A DNA stretch of 64,000 nucleotides, from NCBI RefSeq assembly GCF_018704065.1, contig NZ_JAGUQP010000008.1, positions 29,048 through 93,047 of the forward strand. The letters run 5' to 3'. The notes under the pieces are model-generated. The model worked only from the letters and a program-made list of their open reading frames with translations, did no database searches and was not told the origin of the DNA. Position 1 is the first letter of the stretch. Every line of letters begins with the position of its first letter. Below are positions 54,637 through 63,309 of this stretch, one piece after another. This stretch comes from Desulfovulcanus ferrireducens. GTDB lineage: Bacteria; Desulfobacterota; Desulfovibrionia; Desulfovibrionales; Desulfonatronovibrionaceae. Both the position numbers and the translations under genes were made by a program.

Positions 54637-55977
54637 TTACCGGGCCGTAGCCGGGTAGTGAATCTTTACCCATTGTTCTTTGACAGAAATCAATCCTTGC
54701 TCATATAGCCATTTATTGGTCATGCCACTTTGTGCCGCCAGAGTGCGGGCTAAATGCCATGGTCCCTTACGGCTTAATGCTGTGAGTATGGCCTGTCTTT
54801 TGGATGTACCAAGCTTGAGCAGGTTGCGGACTTTGGTACGGACGTACCGCCACTGTTTCCAGTAACACATCCGTATCCGACGACGAAGCCATTCATCTAT
54901 CTCAGGGATGGGCCGGTAATATTCCGATATCCCGTAATAGTTCATCCAGCCCCGTACATACTCCGCTAATTTCCTGTAGCGGTATTCCATAGAGACAAAC
55001 CAGCTCCTTCCAGTTAACAGGCGTATCTGCCTTTTAAACTTTTGATAGGATTTCTCACTCCACCTGATTTTGCCTCGTATGAAGACGAAGCCCAGGAAGC
55101 TGCACTCCTCCACCGGTGCCACTTTGCTTTTCTGCTCATTGACTGCGAGTTTCAGCTTATTTTCCAGAAACCGACAAATACTGGTCATCACTCGTTCTCC
55201 AGCCCTCAGACTCTTCACTAGAATAATGAGGTCATCAGCATACCGGCTGAAGCGGTGACCGCGTTGTTCCAGTTCTTTGTCCAGATCATCAAGCAGGATA
55301 TTCGCAAGCAGTGGTGAAAGTGGTCCCCCTTGGGGGACTCCCATAAGTGTTGCCTGTAAGCGGCCTCTGACCATAACTCCGGCCCTGAGGTATTTGCCGA
55401 TAAGACTTAAAACACGCTTATCCGGCACCCGGCGGGATACTCGATTCATCAGTACATCGTGATTAACTCGGTCAAAAAATTTCGCCAAGTCGAGATCAAC
55501 GGCTATTTTATAGCCTTGCCTGATGTACTTTTTCACCTGTCTTACCCCATCATGGGCTGATCTTCCAGGCCGGAACCCGCAACTTGATTTAGAAAACTCA
55601 GGATCAAATATTGGCCCCAGTACCTGGGCTATGGCCTGCTGAATTAGGCGATCCAGCACGGTTGGAATACCAAGGGGACGGCAACTGCTATCCGGCTTTG
55701 GTATTTCAACACGAAGTACAGGAGAAGGGGTATATTCTCCTGTAAGGATTGATGCACGTATATCTGGCCAGAGATCACGGAAGGCATCTGGAAATTCCTC
55801 AACGGTTATTCCGTCAATGCCGGGAGCGCCTTTATTAGCACGAACCCGTTTCCATGCCTCACCGATATTCTCATTCGATAATATACGTTCCAGTAGCCTA
55901 AGATTTGAGGCTGGTTCTTCCATAACACGCCTGGACAAGACTCCTCCAGTCGGGTTCAACGTATGTTCAGAGCTCAT
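54637..55977 (-). CDS. ltrA: Group II intron reverse transcriptase/maturase (class C)
   Basis: 446 residues from the ATG at 55977 (GAGGAAAAGG just upstream). An in-frame start at 56016 would add 13 residues. RT motifs run from NKGAPGIDGITVEEF through IPKPDSSCRPLGIP, SCGFRPGRSAHDGV, DLDLAKFFDRVNHD, GVPQGGPLSPLLANI and the catalytic FSRYADDLIILV. A maturase domain (SMEYRYRKLAEYVRGWMNYYG; IDEWLRRRIRMCYWKQW) ends the protein. There is no endonuclease domain, as expected for class IIC. It assists splicing and target-primed insertion of its own intron. No frameshift is seen, so it may be active. Confidence 0.95.
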   Translation of the reverse strand: MSSEHTLNPTGGVLSRRVMEEPASNLRLLERILSNENIGEAWKRVRANKGAPGIDGITVEEFPDAFRDLWPDIRASILTGEYTPSPVLRVEIPKPDSSCRPLGIPTVLDRLIQQAIAQVLGPIFDPEFSKSSCGFRPGRSAHDGVRQVKKYIRQGYKIAVDLDLAKFFDRVNHDVLMNRVSRRVPDKRVLSLIGKYLRAGVMVRGRLQATLMGVPQGGPLSPLLANILLDDLDKELEQRGHRFSRYADDLIILVKSLRAGERVMTSICRFLENKLKLAVNEQKSKVAPVEECSFLGFVFIRGKIRWSEKSYQKFKRQIRLLTGRSWFVSMEYRYRKLAEYVRGWMNYYGISEYYRPIPEIDEWLRRRIRMCYWKQWRYVRTKVRNLLKLGTSKRQAILTALSRKGPWHLARTLAAQSGMTNKWLYEQGLISVKEQWVKIHYPATAR

Positions 55978-56565
55978 GGATACCTTTTCCTCTCTTGATG
56001 TTCGGCCCTTCACCATGTCCGGGACATTACTCCTGGCATTTGCCTACTATGGCTTATGCTGACTCCTGTTCTCTCACCATACGGATTACTCCATATAGCG
56101 CTGCAAGCTCTGTCTGCTCATCTTTGTTTCGTTTCACACAGACAAGGCAGAGCCTTCCATTCTCTGTGCCGGGACATTGGGATACCGGTGGCCCCCTGCC
56201 GGTGATCTTACTGGGAACATTATCTTGCCGCATGGAAAACAGGTCTCCCCGGATAAGGGCGTTCACCCCGTTGAATTTCCCAAGGGGAACCCTATTCAAC
56301 AGGGTAAACTTCCGATGTTTGATCCGCGTCATTTACCGTGTCTCCTGTTCCCAGGGTTTTGACATTTTGTGCTGTCTTACCCGGAGACTCGGCCTTATAT
56401 GACGTTTCTGTTCGTCGGCCCACATCTTTGCACTCCGGCTTACTTCAGACCTTACCTTGCGGCAGAGGCCATTGCCTTCAGCTAGTAAATCAGGCTAAAT
56501 TATTTAGCTTAGGAACCATTACAGGGGACTTGAACCCCATAAGCTCACGCCCATGCCGGGCGTAC

Positions 56566-56630
56566 ACAAATCGTTGCACCTGACATTTTTCCGCTTCGCT
56601 TCAAAATGCAGGTGGACTCACACGTTAGAT
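56566..56630 (+). other. attC1, right part (left part GTATA at 54554-54558, split by the intron)
   Basis: Joined to GTATA at 54554-54558, the site is 70 nt: R' GTATAAC, stem CACCTG(A)CATTTT with an extrahelical A, loop TCCGCTTCGCTTC, stem AAAATGCAGGTG, then R'' GTTAGAT (56624-56630). It is a textbook attC. R' pairs with GTTATAT at the left edge of cassette 1 apart from one base. Confidence 0.85.
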
Positions 56631-56647
56631 TTTGCAAGGATAATATA

Positions 56648-56965
56648 ATGAAATCTCTACAAGTATTTTCACGAATTACCATAAGCATTTTTTGCATTGC
56701 TGCATCAATAGTTCTTTATAAGGTTGAAGTACTTGATCATCAATGGATTACCTTCAACAGAGATATAAACGGTTATGTCAATGGATGGTATACACCTGAA
56801 GATGCGATAACAAAAGGAAGATGGAATACTAACGACTGGGATTTTGAGATTTTATCTCGTGATTCCTTTAAAGTTCGAAAGCATGTGAATCCAATTACAT
56901 GCTATTTAATTCCGCTTACTTTTCTTTATGGTGCAGTCGTTGTATTTGTACCATCTAAGAAATAG
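56648..56965 (+). CDS. Small two-TM protein (cassette 2)
   Basis: 105 residues from the ATG at 56648, with AAGGA upstream. An earlier in-frame ATG at 56606 lies inside attC1 and is not used. A membrane segment at about 9-24 (ITISIFCIAASIVLYKV) and another at about 82-100 (ITCYLIPLTFLYGAVVVFV) enclose a hydrophilic middle with Trp/Tyr/Asn (YVNGWYTPEDA; RWNTNDWDFEI). I recognise no family. The position directly after an attC R'' box marks it as a cassette gene. Confidence 0.7.
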   Translation: MKSLQVFSRITISIFCIAASIVLYKVEVLDHQWITFNRDINGYVNGWYTPEDAITKGRWNTNDWDFEILSRDSFKVRKHVNPITCYLIPLTFLYGAVVVFVPSKK

Positions 56966-57014
56966 TGAATAAGTTTGACGAGATTTTATTAAACTCTTAT
57001 AAAAAAATAAAAAC

Positions 57015-57085
57015 ATCTAACTTTTTCTTGCAGTGGGATTTTCAGCCACTGACGCGTCTGTAACCCCTTGAAGATGGTGTTATAC
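57015..57085 (+). other. attC2
   Basis: R' ATCTAAC (57015-57021) is the exact complement of GTTAGAT, the 5' boundary of cassette 2. R'' is GTTATAC (57079-57085). The interior stem CAGTGG...CCACTG is less regular than in the other sites. Confidence 0.6.
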
Positions 57086-57115
57086 ACAAAAAAAGACAAT
57101 GAAAGGAGTATTAAA

Positions 57116-57343
57116 ATGGAACGATATGGCGATATAGATCGTGATTCTGGGGTCGTAGCATATGAAAATGGATCGGACTATATTCGTGTGCAATTCAGTG
57201 ATGGATCTATATATCTTTATACCAATCGAAGCGCTGGGCAAAAACACATTAAAGAAATGAAAACATTAGCATCTCGCGGAGACGGATTAAATGCCTACAT
57301 TAATAATCACGCAAGAAAATCATACGAAAGAAAAGAAAGATAA
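57116..57343 (+). CDS. KTSC-domain-like small protein (cassette 3)
   Basis: 75 residues from the ATG at 57116, with AAAGGAG 7 nt upstream. The pattern VVAYENGSDYIRVQFSDGSIYLYTN...TLASRGDGLNAYIN recalls the KTSC domain (a small beta-rich domain first seen at the C-terminus of lysyl-tRNA synthetases), with the G-rich loop before a final helix. A longer ORF start at 57068 (TTG) lies in attC2 and is unlikely. Function is unknown; KTSC proteins are frequent in mobile DNA. Confidence 0.65.
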   Translation: MERYGDIDRDSGVVAYENGSDYIRVQFSDGSIYLYTNRSAGQKHIKEMKTLASRGDGLNAYINNHARKSYERKER

Positions 57344-57357
57344 GAGGTGACTTAGCA

Positions 57358-57601
57358 ATGGCAACACGTGAAGATATGATGGATTTGGATAGTTGTCTGT
57401 TTAAAGTCTAGAGAAGGCAAAGGATGGCCTAAGGATGTTTCAAAGTACATTTGGGACAACTATGAATCCTAACTAAGAGCTTCAGGTAATCTTCTCTATA
57501 CTTGGCAGTACGATGTCAGGTGGGCTGCACAAAAGCTACGTAACAGTGGAGTTCTAAAGCCAGTTCCTGGCCGTCGTGATCTACCATGGGAATTGGCGTA
57601 A
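57358..57601 (+). pseudogene. Decayed cassette gene (frameshift plus nonsense)
   Basis: Reading frames combine to MATREDMMDLDSCLFKV, then after a one-base shift near 57410 REGKGWPKDVSKYIWDNYES. A TAA (where GAA would give E) follows, then LRASGNLLYTWQYDVRW and a C-terminal VPGRRDLPWELA. The continuous protein sense across two lesions shows recent decay of a gene of about 80 residues. It may be a winged-helix type protein. It shares cassette 3 with the KTSC-like gene, 14 nt after that gene's stop. Confidence 0.75.
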
Positions 57602-57605
57602 AAAT

Positions 57606-57677
57606 GCATAACAAGGCGCTACACCGGAATTTTGTTACGCTGCGCTTCACAAAATCCAGTTCACTCAAACGTTAGCT
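57606..57677 (+). other. attC3
   Basis: R' GCATAAC (57606-57612), stem GGA-ATTTTGT with an extrahelical A pairing with ACAAAATCC, loop TACGCTGCGCTTC, R'' GTTAGCT (57671-57677). R' pairs with GTTATAC of the cassette's left end with one mismatch. Confidence 0.9.
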
Positions 57678-57686
57678 GCCACAAGA

Positions 57687-58064
57687 ATGATCATGGAAGA
57701 AAAGTACAAATTGGTAACAAATGAGCTTGATAAGGTTCTTAATAACCTTCCCGGTAAACTAGTAGCAATAGACGGGAGAGATAGGTCTGGAAAAACTACT
57801 CTTGGTAGATTTTTAGCATTTAATTACAATGTTTCTCTAATTGAAACTGATCTATTTCTTATCAAACAACAAGACTCGTTCACTTATGAAGACCAAATTA
57901 ATCGCATTATTGAGCGACGTCTATCTATTCCAAGACCTGTAATAGTAGAGGGTGTAGCCATATTGAAATTGCTCGAAAAGCTTAAAAGAACGAAAGATTA
58001 CCGAATTTATGTTGAGAATGAAGAATTTGAAGGTAGTCATGGGTTAAGTGAAAAATTTAAATAA
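57687..58064 (+). CDS. P-loop kinase-like protein, truncated-looking (cassette 4)
   Basis: 125 residues. Walker A is DGRDRSGKTTLGRFLA (residues about 28-43), with a strand-Asp ETD after it and VIVEGVAIL as a possible Walker B. This recalls the uridine kinase/phosphoribulokinase type, but the protein ends before the lid and C-terminal parts of those enzymes. No ribosome site is clear; translation may start at either of two ATGs. The gene is bounded by two clear attC sites. Substrate unknown. Confidence 0.65.
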   Translation: MIMEEKYKLVTNELDKVLNNLPGKLVAIDGRDRSGKTTLGRFLAFNYNVSLIETDLFLIKQQDSFTYEDQINRIIERRLSIPRPVIVEGVAILKLLEKLKRTKDYRIYVENEEFEGSHGLSEKFK

Positions 58065-58128
58065 ATATGAAGAAAAATACAAACCAAAGGAGAGCGCTGA
58101 TTTTGTTTTGCATCTTAAACACTAAAGC

Positions 58129-58200
58129 AGCAAACAAAGGTCACGTTGGGACGCAAACTACGCTGCGCTTCGTTTGCGCCGCACAGCTTGAACGTTAATG
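58129..58200 (+). other. attC4
   Basis: R' AGCAAAC (58129-58135), stem GG(A)CGCAAAC with an extrahelical A, loop TACGCTGCGCTTC identical to attC3, stem GTTTGCGCC, R'' GTTAATG (58194-58200). R' is one mismatch from the complement of GTTAGCT. Confidence 0.9.
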
Positions 58201-58234
58201 TTTCAAAAGACAAAGCCCATCACATGAATAGAAT

Positions 58235-61200
58235 ATGAGTGAAGATACGAAAAAAATGGATCCCAAGACAATTGGTCGCATAGATGAGCTTCTTGATTAT
58301 GTGCATCATTTAGGGAAACTCAATCAAAAACCAATCTTCAGAATAGAAGAATATAAACAACTGTGCATATGGGAGCATGAGTTAAGAGGGAAAATCGGAA
58401 TCCAGCATAATATTGTTGATGATGAAGGTGTTTCTGTCTGGTTGAGAATTGAGAGGTTAAAGAGGCTTCCACCACCACGCGTTCCAGAGCAAATAAAGGA
58501 ATGGATTTCCATTGGAAATGACCCGGAAAATAGCCCGCAGATCAAAGAAAAATTAATCAAAACGCTGCCTGAATCTGAAGCTAGTAAACTTGTTGATGAC
58601 GGGATTGTTAAAGATAATGATGTTATAGGTCCGCTAAACGAACAAATTGCCGAAATCAAAATGAAAGATGTCATTTTTCGGCTGGAAAATAATGAAAAGG
58701 TAAAAAAGGAAATTGATACCTACCTCAATGAGCAGTGGCTACCTTGGTCTGAAGAAGAAAAGCCACGCAGACAAACGATTAAAATATACGACTCACTATT
58801 TAGTCTGCAGCAAACTATTGAGGCGCAGGGTGATGAACAACCCATTGAATTAGTATGGGGCATCGGTATTGCGCGCTGGATATATGAGGGGCACAAAATT
58901 AATCACCCCTTACTGGAAAAGTCAATTGAAATCGAAGTTAATCGAAAGGATGGAGCAATATTCATACGCCCTAGGAATATTGAACCAACACTTTCTATAG
59001 GCGCGTTCTTCGCGCTGGAAAATCCTGGGGTGGATGCCTTATTGCGTTTTGAAAAGAAACACTTTTCTGAATTGTCAGAAGATATTGAGTTCTCCCCATA
59101 TATTCATGAAAGTTTTGAACCACTGCTTCGCCAAGCATCAACTCACCTTAGTGAAAGTGGTACTTACTGGCCAGACGTCAATCCAAACAAGGAAAATCGA
59201 GAGCCGAATGAAATAAGTGAGATCCTCGAGATAACAGATAGCTGGGTAATTTTTGCGCGGCCCAGAAGTACAACGGGGTTTATTCAGGACATTGAGCGTT
59301 TCAAGAAAAAACTCGAAGAATACAAGGAATCAGAAAAACAAATTCCGAATCCAGCAAAGAGACTTGTAACAGAATTATCAAATGAAAGACTATTGCAAAC
59401 AAGTGGTGGTTTTTTATCTGATGGTGGAATGTCATCATCTGCGTCAGGGGGTTCCTCCACGGACAGGAATAAATCAGAGCTATATTTCCCTAAGCCATTC
59501 AATGACTCACAAGTTCAAATAATAGATCGGCTTGAAGAAAACGACGGGGTTGTAGTCCAGGGTCCTCCCGGTACAGGTAAAACACACACAATCGCGAATA
59601 TCATATGCCATTATTTGGCTACAGGACGGAGAGTGTTGGTTACCTCCAAGGGCGAGCCTGCATTGTCTGTGCTGCAAGAGCAAATACCTGAAGAATTGAG
59701 AAGTCTTACGATAAGTCTTCTTACAAATGAAAGACAGGGAATGAAGCAGCTTGAGTCTGCTGTTGAATTGTTGGCTGGCTTGGTTAGCCAGAGGAGCTTA
59801 CGTGAATTAAAACAAGAAGCGGAATCGAGTGAATTAAGAGTTAAACAACTCAAAAGAGAAATTTACCAGATTGACACACAAATCGAAGAATGGGGATTAA
59901 AACAGCTCAAGCCTGTGCCAAAAAAATTAACTGAAGCAAATTATGAGATTACGGCTATGGAATTGGCTCAGCAGCTTATCAGCGACCCAGGAGAACATGA
60001 CTGGCTACCCGATGAGCTTGGAGTATCTGAAAAATACACACCAAAATTCACTGATTCAGATATTGCAAAAATCAAAAATGCACGCCGCAAGGTTGGTGAA
60101 GATATTGTATATGTGGGCAAGGTTCTTCCAAGCATACAGGATTTACCTGATAGTGCGAATATAGCGGCTATTCATGATGATTTGTCAACTGCTGCAAGAA
60201 TAGACAATGAATCAAAAAGTAATCACATTCCACTTCTTGCTGTTTCAGTCGAAAAATCCGTTGATCGTGCAAGGCAACTGATTAAACCTTTGCAAGAACT
60301 GAGTGGGCTTCTTGAACAATTTGAAAACCATCGTTGGCTGGAAAAGCTATTTTATTCATGGGTTGGGGAAAAAGCGGCACCTAATGGAAATGTCGAATTA
60401 TTTAATATCTTATTCGAATCTTTATCTGCCTTAATGGAGCAGCGCCAGATATTTGTTAAAACTCTTGTAGAAATGCCCAATCCATCTTCATGCTTTGAAG
60501 ATATAAATGGGGCATTGAATAATCTAGTAATTGGAAAAAGAGCATTCGGTGTTTTTTCTTTTGGTAATAAAGAAGCCAAAACGATTATTGAACACGTGAA
60601 AATTGATGGGGAGAAACCAAAAGATAAAGAACAGTGGCAATTGATTCTGGACTATGTGAATTTTCAGGAAAGCATGAAAAAATTCATTATTAAATGGAAT
60701 CATGCCGGTCAGGAACTTGAATTGCCAGAACTGGAATACCGTTACGGAAGTCTATTTAGGGATCTTCAGGATATACAAACATTACTTTTAGATACAAAAA
60801 AAATAGCAAAACAATTGACGTCAATTAAAAAGGAGATTTTAGATCTTTTTCCTCATGGTATAGATGTTTCCAATATTGTACGAAGCAGACAGGAAATAGA
60901 CAAAGTGATTCAAGCGGTTGAGCTAAATACCTCGCGTATAAGATTAGGTGCTCAACGGCTTAAACTTCAGGATTTAGCGGAAAAGCTTATACAATCTGAA
61001 AGTGATATATCTAATAATATAAAAACTTTCATAGAAAATACTATTGGTAATCCAGCGTTTTCATCAGACAGAATTATCCAGGAGTGGCAGAATTTAGTTT
61101 CCGAATTAAAAAGAATCAATGATCTTTTTGGGTACTTACGTGACATCGAAAATATAACAGACAAAATATCTGAATCCGGTGCGTCTCTGTGGGCTAAAAG

Positions 61201-62866
61201 GCTTAAATCAGAGCCATTACTTCGTAATGACGATGAGTTGACCCCGGTTACTTGGTATGAGACATGGAAGTGGAAACAACGAAAGCAATACCTGAAAGAA
61301 ATTGATGGGCGTGAGCAACTCAAGGAGCTTTCAACAAGAAGATCGAACCTTGATAGCGATCTTAGGAAGACGTTTTCTGAGCTTGTACGTTTAAAAACTA
61401 ACATTGGTTTACATTTGAGCATGACAGAACGTGTTCAAGGGGCCTTGATGCGGTTTATTTCTTCTGTTTCAAAAATTGGCAAGGGGACAGGAAAAAGAGC
61501 GCCAAGACATCGGAGAGATGCTTACCGCGCAATGCAAGATTGTTATAGTGGCGTACCATGCTGGATTATGCCCTCATGGCGAGTAAGTGAGAGCCTGCCG
61601 TCAGATTACGGCTCATTCGATTTGGTAATTATTGATGAGGCATCGCAATCTGACATAACCGCTTTACCGGCAATACTGAGAGCCAAAAAACTCCTTATCG
61701 TTGGCGATGATAAACAAGTTAGCCCAACAGCCGCTTTCCTTGCTGAGGAAAAAATACTACAGCTTAAACATAACTTCCTTAGAGACCAGCCCTTTGCTGA
61801 GCTACTTCTGCCGGGGGTTTCAATATATGATCTCGCTAATGCTGTATTTCCGGGACAGCGTACTATGTTGACTGAGCATTTTCGATGTGTGGAGCCGATT
61901 ATTCGGTTTAGTATGCAGTTCTATAACGAGCCGTTAATACCACTCAGGATACCGAAATCATCTGAAAAACTAACGCCGCCATTGATCGATGTGTATGTAA
62001 AAGGGGGGCGCCGAAATGAGCGGAACAAAATTAATGAATTAGAAGCAGATGCTATTATATCTGAAATACAAACGCTGGTGTCTGATCCAAGATACAAGGG
62101 CCGGAGTATTGGTGTAGTGTCACTGATTGGCGCACAGCAGGCAAAATATATACAGGATCAGTTATTGATTGAATTAAGTGAAGACACATATCAGGATTAT
62201 CAGATTGCCTGTGGTGACCCCGCTACTTTCCAGGGAAAAGAACGAGATATTATGTTTTTATCTATGGTGGTTGGCCCTGGGCAGGGTGCTGTAATGACCA
62301 AAAGGGAATATGAACAGCGTATGAATGTGGCTTTATCCAGAGCAAGGGATCGCATGTATCTTTACAGAAGTATTCAAGAATCCGATTTAAACAATGAATC
62401 AGATTTGCGTTTAAAAATACTCCGTCATTTTGCATCACCCATGCCACATAATGAGGCTGTTGATAATCCTGTTGATCTATGTGATTCTGAATTTGAAAGG
62501 GATGTATACCGGAGGTTAATTGAGAAAGGTTATAACGTTACACCACAGGTAAGAGTAGGCACTTATTCAATTGACCTGGTTGTTGAAGGAGAAAATGACC
62601 GTAGACTAGCAATCGAATTAGACGGCGACAAATATCACCCACCTGAAAAATGGATGGAAGACTGGAAACGGCAAAGAACCATGGAGCGAGTTGGCTGGAA
62701 GTTCTGGCGATGCTGGGGTTCAAGCTACAAAATAGACCCTGAAGGTTGCATCGAAGATTTAATAGGCGTACTAAATAGTATGCAAATATATCCATGTAAT
62801 ATTACAAGTAGTTCAAATATTTATACCGAACAAAGAGTATATGAAACGGCGGTTGAACATAATTAG
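58235..62866 (+). CDS. SF1 helicase with C-terminal Vsr-like nuclease domain (cassette 5)
   Basis: 1543 residues. The N-terminal about 410 residues are of unknown fold. SF1 (Upf1/Dna2-like) motif I is VVQGPPGTGKTHTIANI (about 435-450). A long helical insert separates it from motif II (LVIIDEASQSDITALPA), motif III (LLIVGDDKQVSPTA), motif IV-like TEHFRCVEPI, motif V (ATFQGKERDIMFLSM) and motif VI (MNVALSRARDRMYL). The last about 100 residues hold a PD-(D/E)xK, Vsr/DUF559-type site (SEFERDVYRRL; YSIDLVVEGE; LAIELDGDKYH; RVGWKFWRCW). A nucleic-acid translocase fused to a nuclease suggests a defence effector. It follows attC4, but no attC is seen after it. Confidence 0.85.
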   Translation: MSEDTKKMDPKTIGRIDELLDYVHHLGKLNQKPIFRIEEYKQLCIWEHELRGKIGIQHNIVDDEGVSVWLRIERLKRLPPPRVPEQIKEWISIGNDPENSPQIKEKLIKTLPESEASKLVDDGIVKDNDVIGPLNEQIAEIKMKDVIFRLENNEKVKKEIDTYLNEQWLPWSEEEKPRRQTIKIYDSLFSLQQTIEAQGDEQPIELVWGIGIARWIYEGHKINHPLLEKSIEIEVNRKDGAIFIRPRNIEPTLSIGAFFALENPGVDALLRFEKKHFSELSEDIEFSPYIHESFEPLLRQASTHLSESGTYWPDVNPNKENREPNEISEILEITDSWVIFARPRSTTGFIQDIERFKKKLEEYKESEKQIPNPAKRLVTELSNERLLQTSGGFLSDGGMSSSASGGSSTDRNKSELYFPKPFNDSQVQIIDRLEENDGVVVQGPPGTGKTHTIANIICHYLATGRRVLVTSKGEPALSVLQEQIPEELRSLTISLLTNERQGMKQLESAVELLAGLVSQRSLRELKQEAESSELRVKQLKREIYQIDTQIEEWGLKQLKPVPKKLTEANYEITAMELAQQLISDPGEHDWLPDELGVSEKYTPKFTDSDIAKIKNARRKVGEDIVYVGKVLPSIQDLPDSANIAAIHDDLSTAARIDNESKSNHIPLLAVSVEKSVDRARQLIKPLQELSGLLEQFENHRWLEKLFYSWVGEKAAPNGNVELFNILFESLSALMEQRQIFVKTLVEMPNPSSCFEDINGALNNLVIGKRAFGVFSFGNKEAKTIIEHVKIDGEKPKDKEQWQLILDYVNFQESMKKFIIKWNHAGQELELPELEYRYGSLFRDLQDIQTLLLDTKKIAKQLTSIKKEILDLFPHGIDVSNIVRSRQEIDKVIQAVELNTSRIRLGAQRLKLQDLAEKLIQSESDISNNIKTFIENTIGNPAFSSDRIIQEWQNLVSELKRINDLFGYLRDIENITDKISESGASLWAKRLKSEPLLRNDDELTPVTWYETWKWKQRKQYLKEIDGREQLKELSTRRSNLDSDLRKTFSELVRLKTNIGLHLSMTERVQGALMRFISSVSKIGKGTGKRAPRHRRDAYRAMQDCYSGVPCWIMPSWRVSESLPSDYGSFDLVIIDEASQSDITALPAILRAKKLLIVGDDKQVSPTAAFLAEEKILQLKHNFLRDQPFAELLLPGVSIYDLANAVFPGQRTMLTEHFRCVEPIIRFSMQFYNEPLIPLRIPKSSEKLTPPLIDVYVKGGRRNERNKINELEADAIISEIQTLVSDPRYKGRSIGVVSLIGAQQAKYIQDQLLIELSEDTYQDYQIACGDPATFQGKERDIMFLSMVVGPGQGAVMTKREYEQRMNVALSRARDRMYLYRSIQESDLNNESDLRLKILRHFASPMPHNEAVDNPVDLCDSEFERDVYRRLIEKGYNVTPQVRVGTYSIDLVVEGENDRRLAIELDGDKYHPPEKWMEDWKRQRTMERVGWKFWRCWGSSYKIDPEGCIEDLIGVLNSMQIYPCNITSSSNIYTEQRVYETAVEHN

Positions 62867-62879
62867 CTTGATTTTAGTT

Positions 62880-63003
62880 GTGAGGTTTCAAGACATTCGC
62901 TACACTTTTAGCTGCTGGTTTTGACTTTTATATGGGTATAATAATCGTATGAAAGAATCAGTTAAAAAGATAAAGCAGAGGAAAAAATGGATTGACCATT
63001 ATG
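62880..63003 (+). mobile_element. IS left-end remnant 1
   Basis: TGTGAGGTTTCAAGACATTCGCTACAC... leads to an ATG at 62949 reading MKESVKKIKQRKKWIDHYV, a transposase-type start that breaks off. A diverged second copy follows at 63048. It abuts the end of the helicase gene and probably replaced that cassette's attC. Confidence 0.6.
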
Positions 63004-63047
63004 TGTGTACTAGTCAAAACAACTTCTGACAATCAAAACAATGGCTG

Positions 63048-63309
63048 TGAAGTTTCAAGACATTCACTACACTTCTAGTTGCTAGTTTTGACTTTTAAAT
63101 CGAAATAAAAATCGTATGAAAGAATCAGTTAATAAAGATAAAATAGAAGAATAAATGGACTGACATTGTTCATAATAGTCAATCCATTTCTTTAACATGC
63201 AGAAAATTCGATATCCCCAGATCTACCTTTTATCGCTGGTATAAACGCTATCAGGAGTCTGGTTCTGATGGCCTTGCAGATCTGTCCCAGAAACCCCATA
63301 ATTTAACTA
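63048..63309 (+). pseudogene. IS left-end remnant 2 with decayed transposase N-terminus
   Basis: A direct repeat of the preceding segment. The frame restarts MKESVNKDK, is broken by stops, and then continues as SLTCRKFDIPRSTFYRWYKRY and QESGSDGLADLSQKPHN, the helix-turn-helix region of IS481/IS3-like transposases. The catalytic domain is missing. Confidence 0.7.

Larger units (their letters stand above)
54559..56565 (-). mobile_element. Group IIC-attC intron
   Basis: A 2007-bp ribozyme-retroelement on the bottom strand. The 5' end reads GTACGCCCGGCATGGGCGTG (domain I start). The reverse transcriptase ORF follows, then domain V and VI and a 3' end ...GGCTACCCGAT. Flanks are 5' exon TTTGT and 3' exon TATAC, so removing the intron restores TTGTTATAC, the bottom-strand R' box. 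This matches the known habit of class C-attC introns to insert in TTGT/T of integron attC sites in antisense to the cassettes. The boundaries were set by reconstructing the attC and could shift by a base or two. Confidence 0.88.

Noticed and set aside
56573..56579. GTGCAAC as the 5' end of the group II intron
   Set aside because: Starting at GTACGCCC (56565) instead leaves TTTGT as 5' exon and restores a complete attC, with the correct R' box and stem. GTGCAAC belongs to the attC arm.
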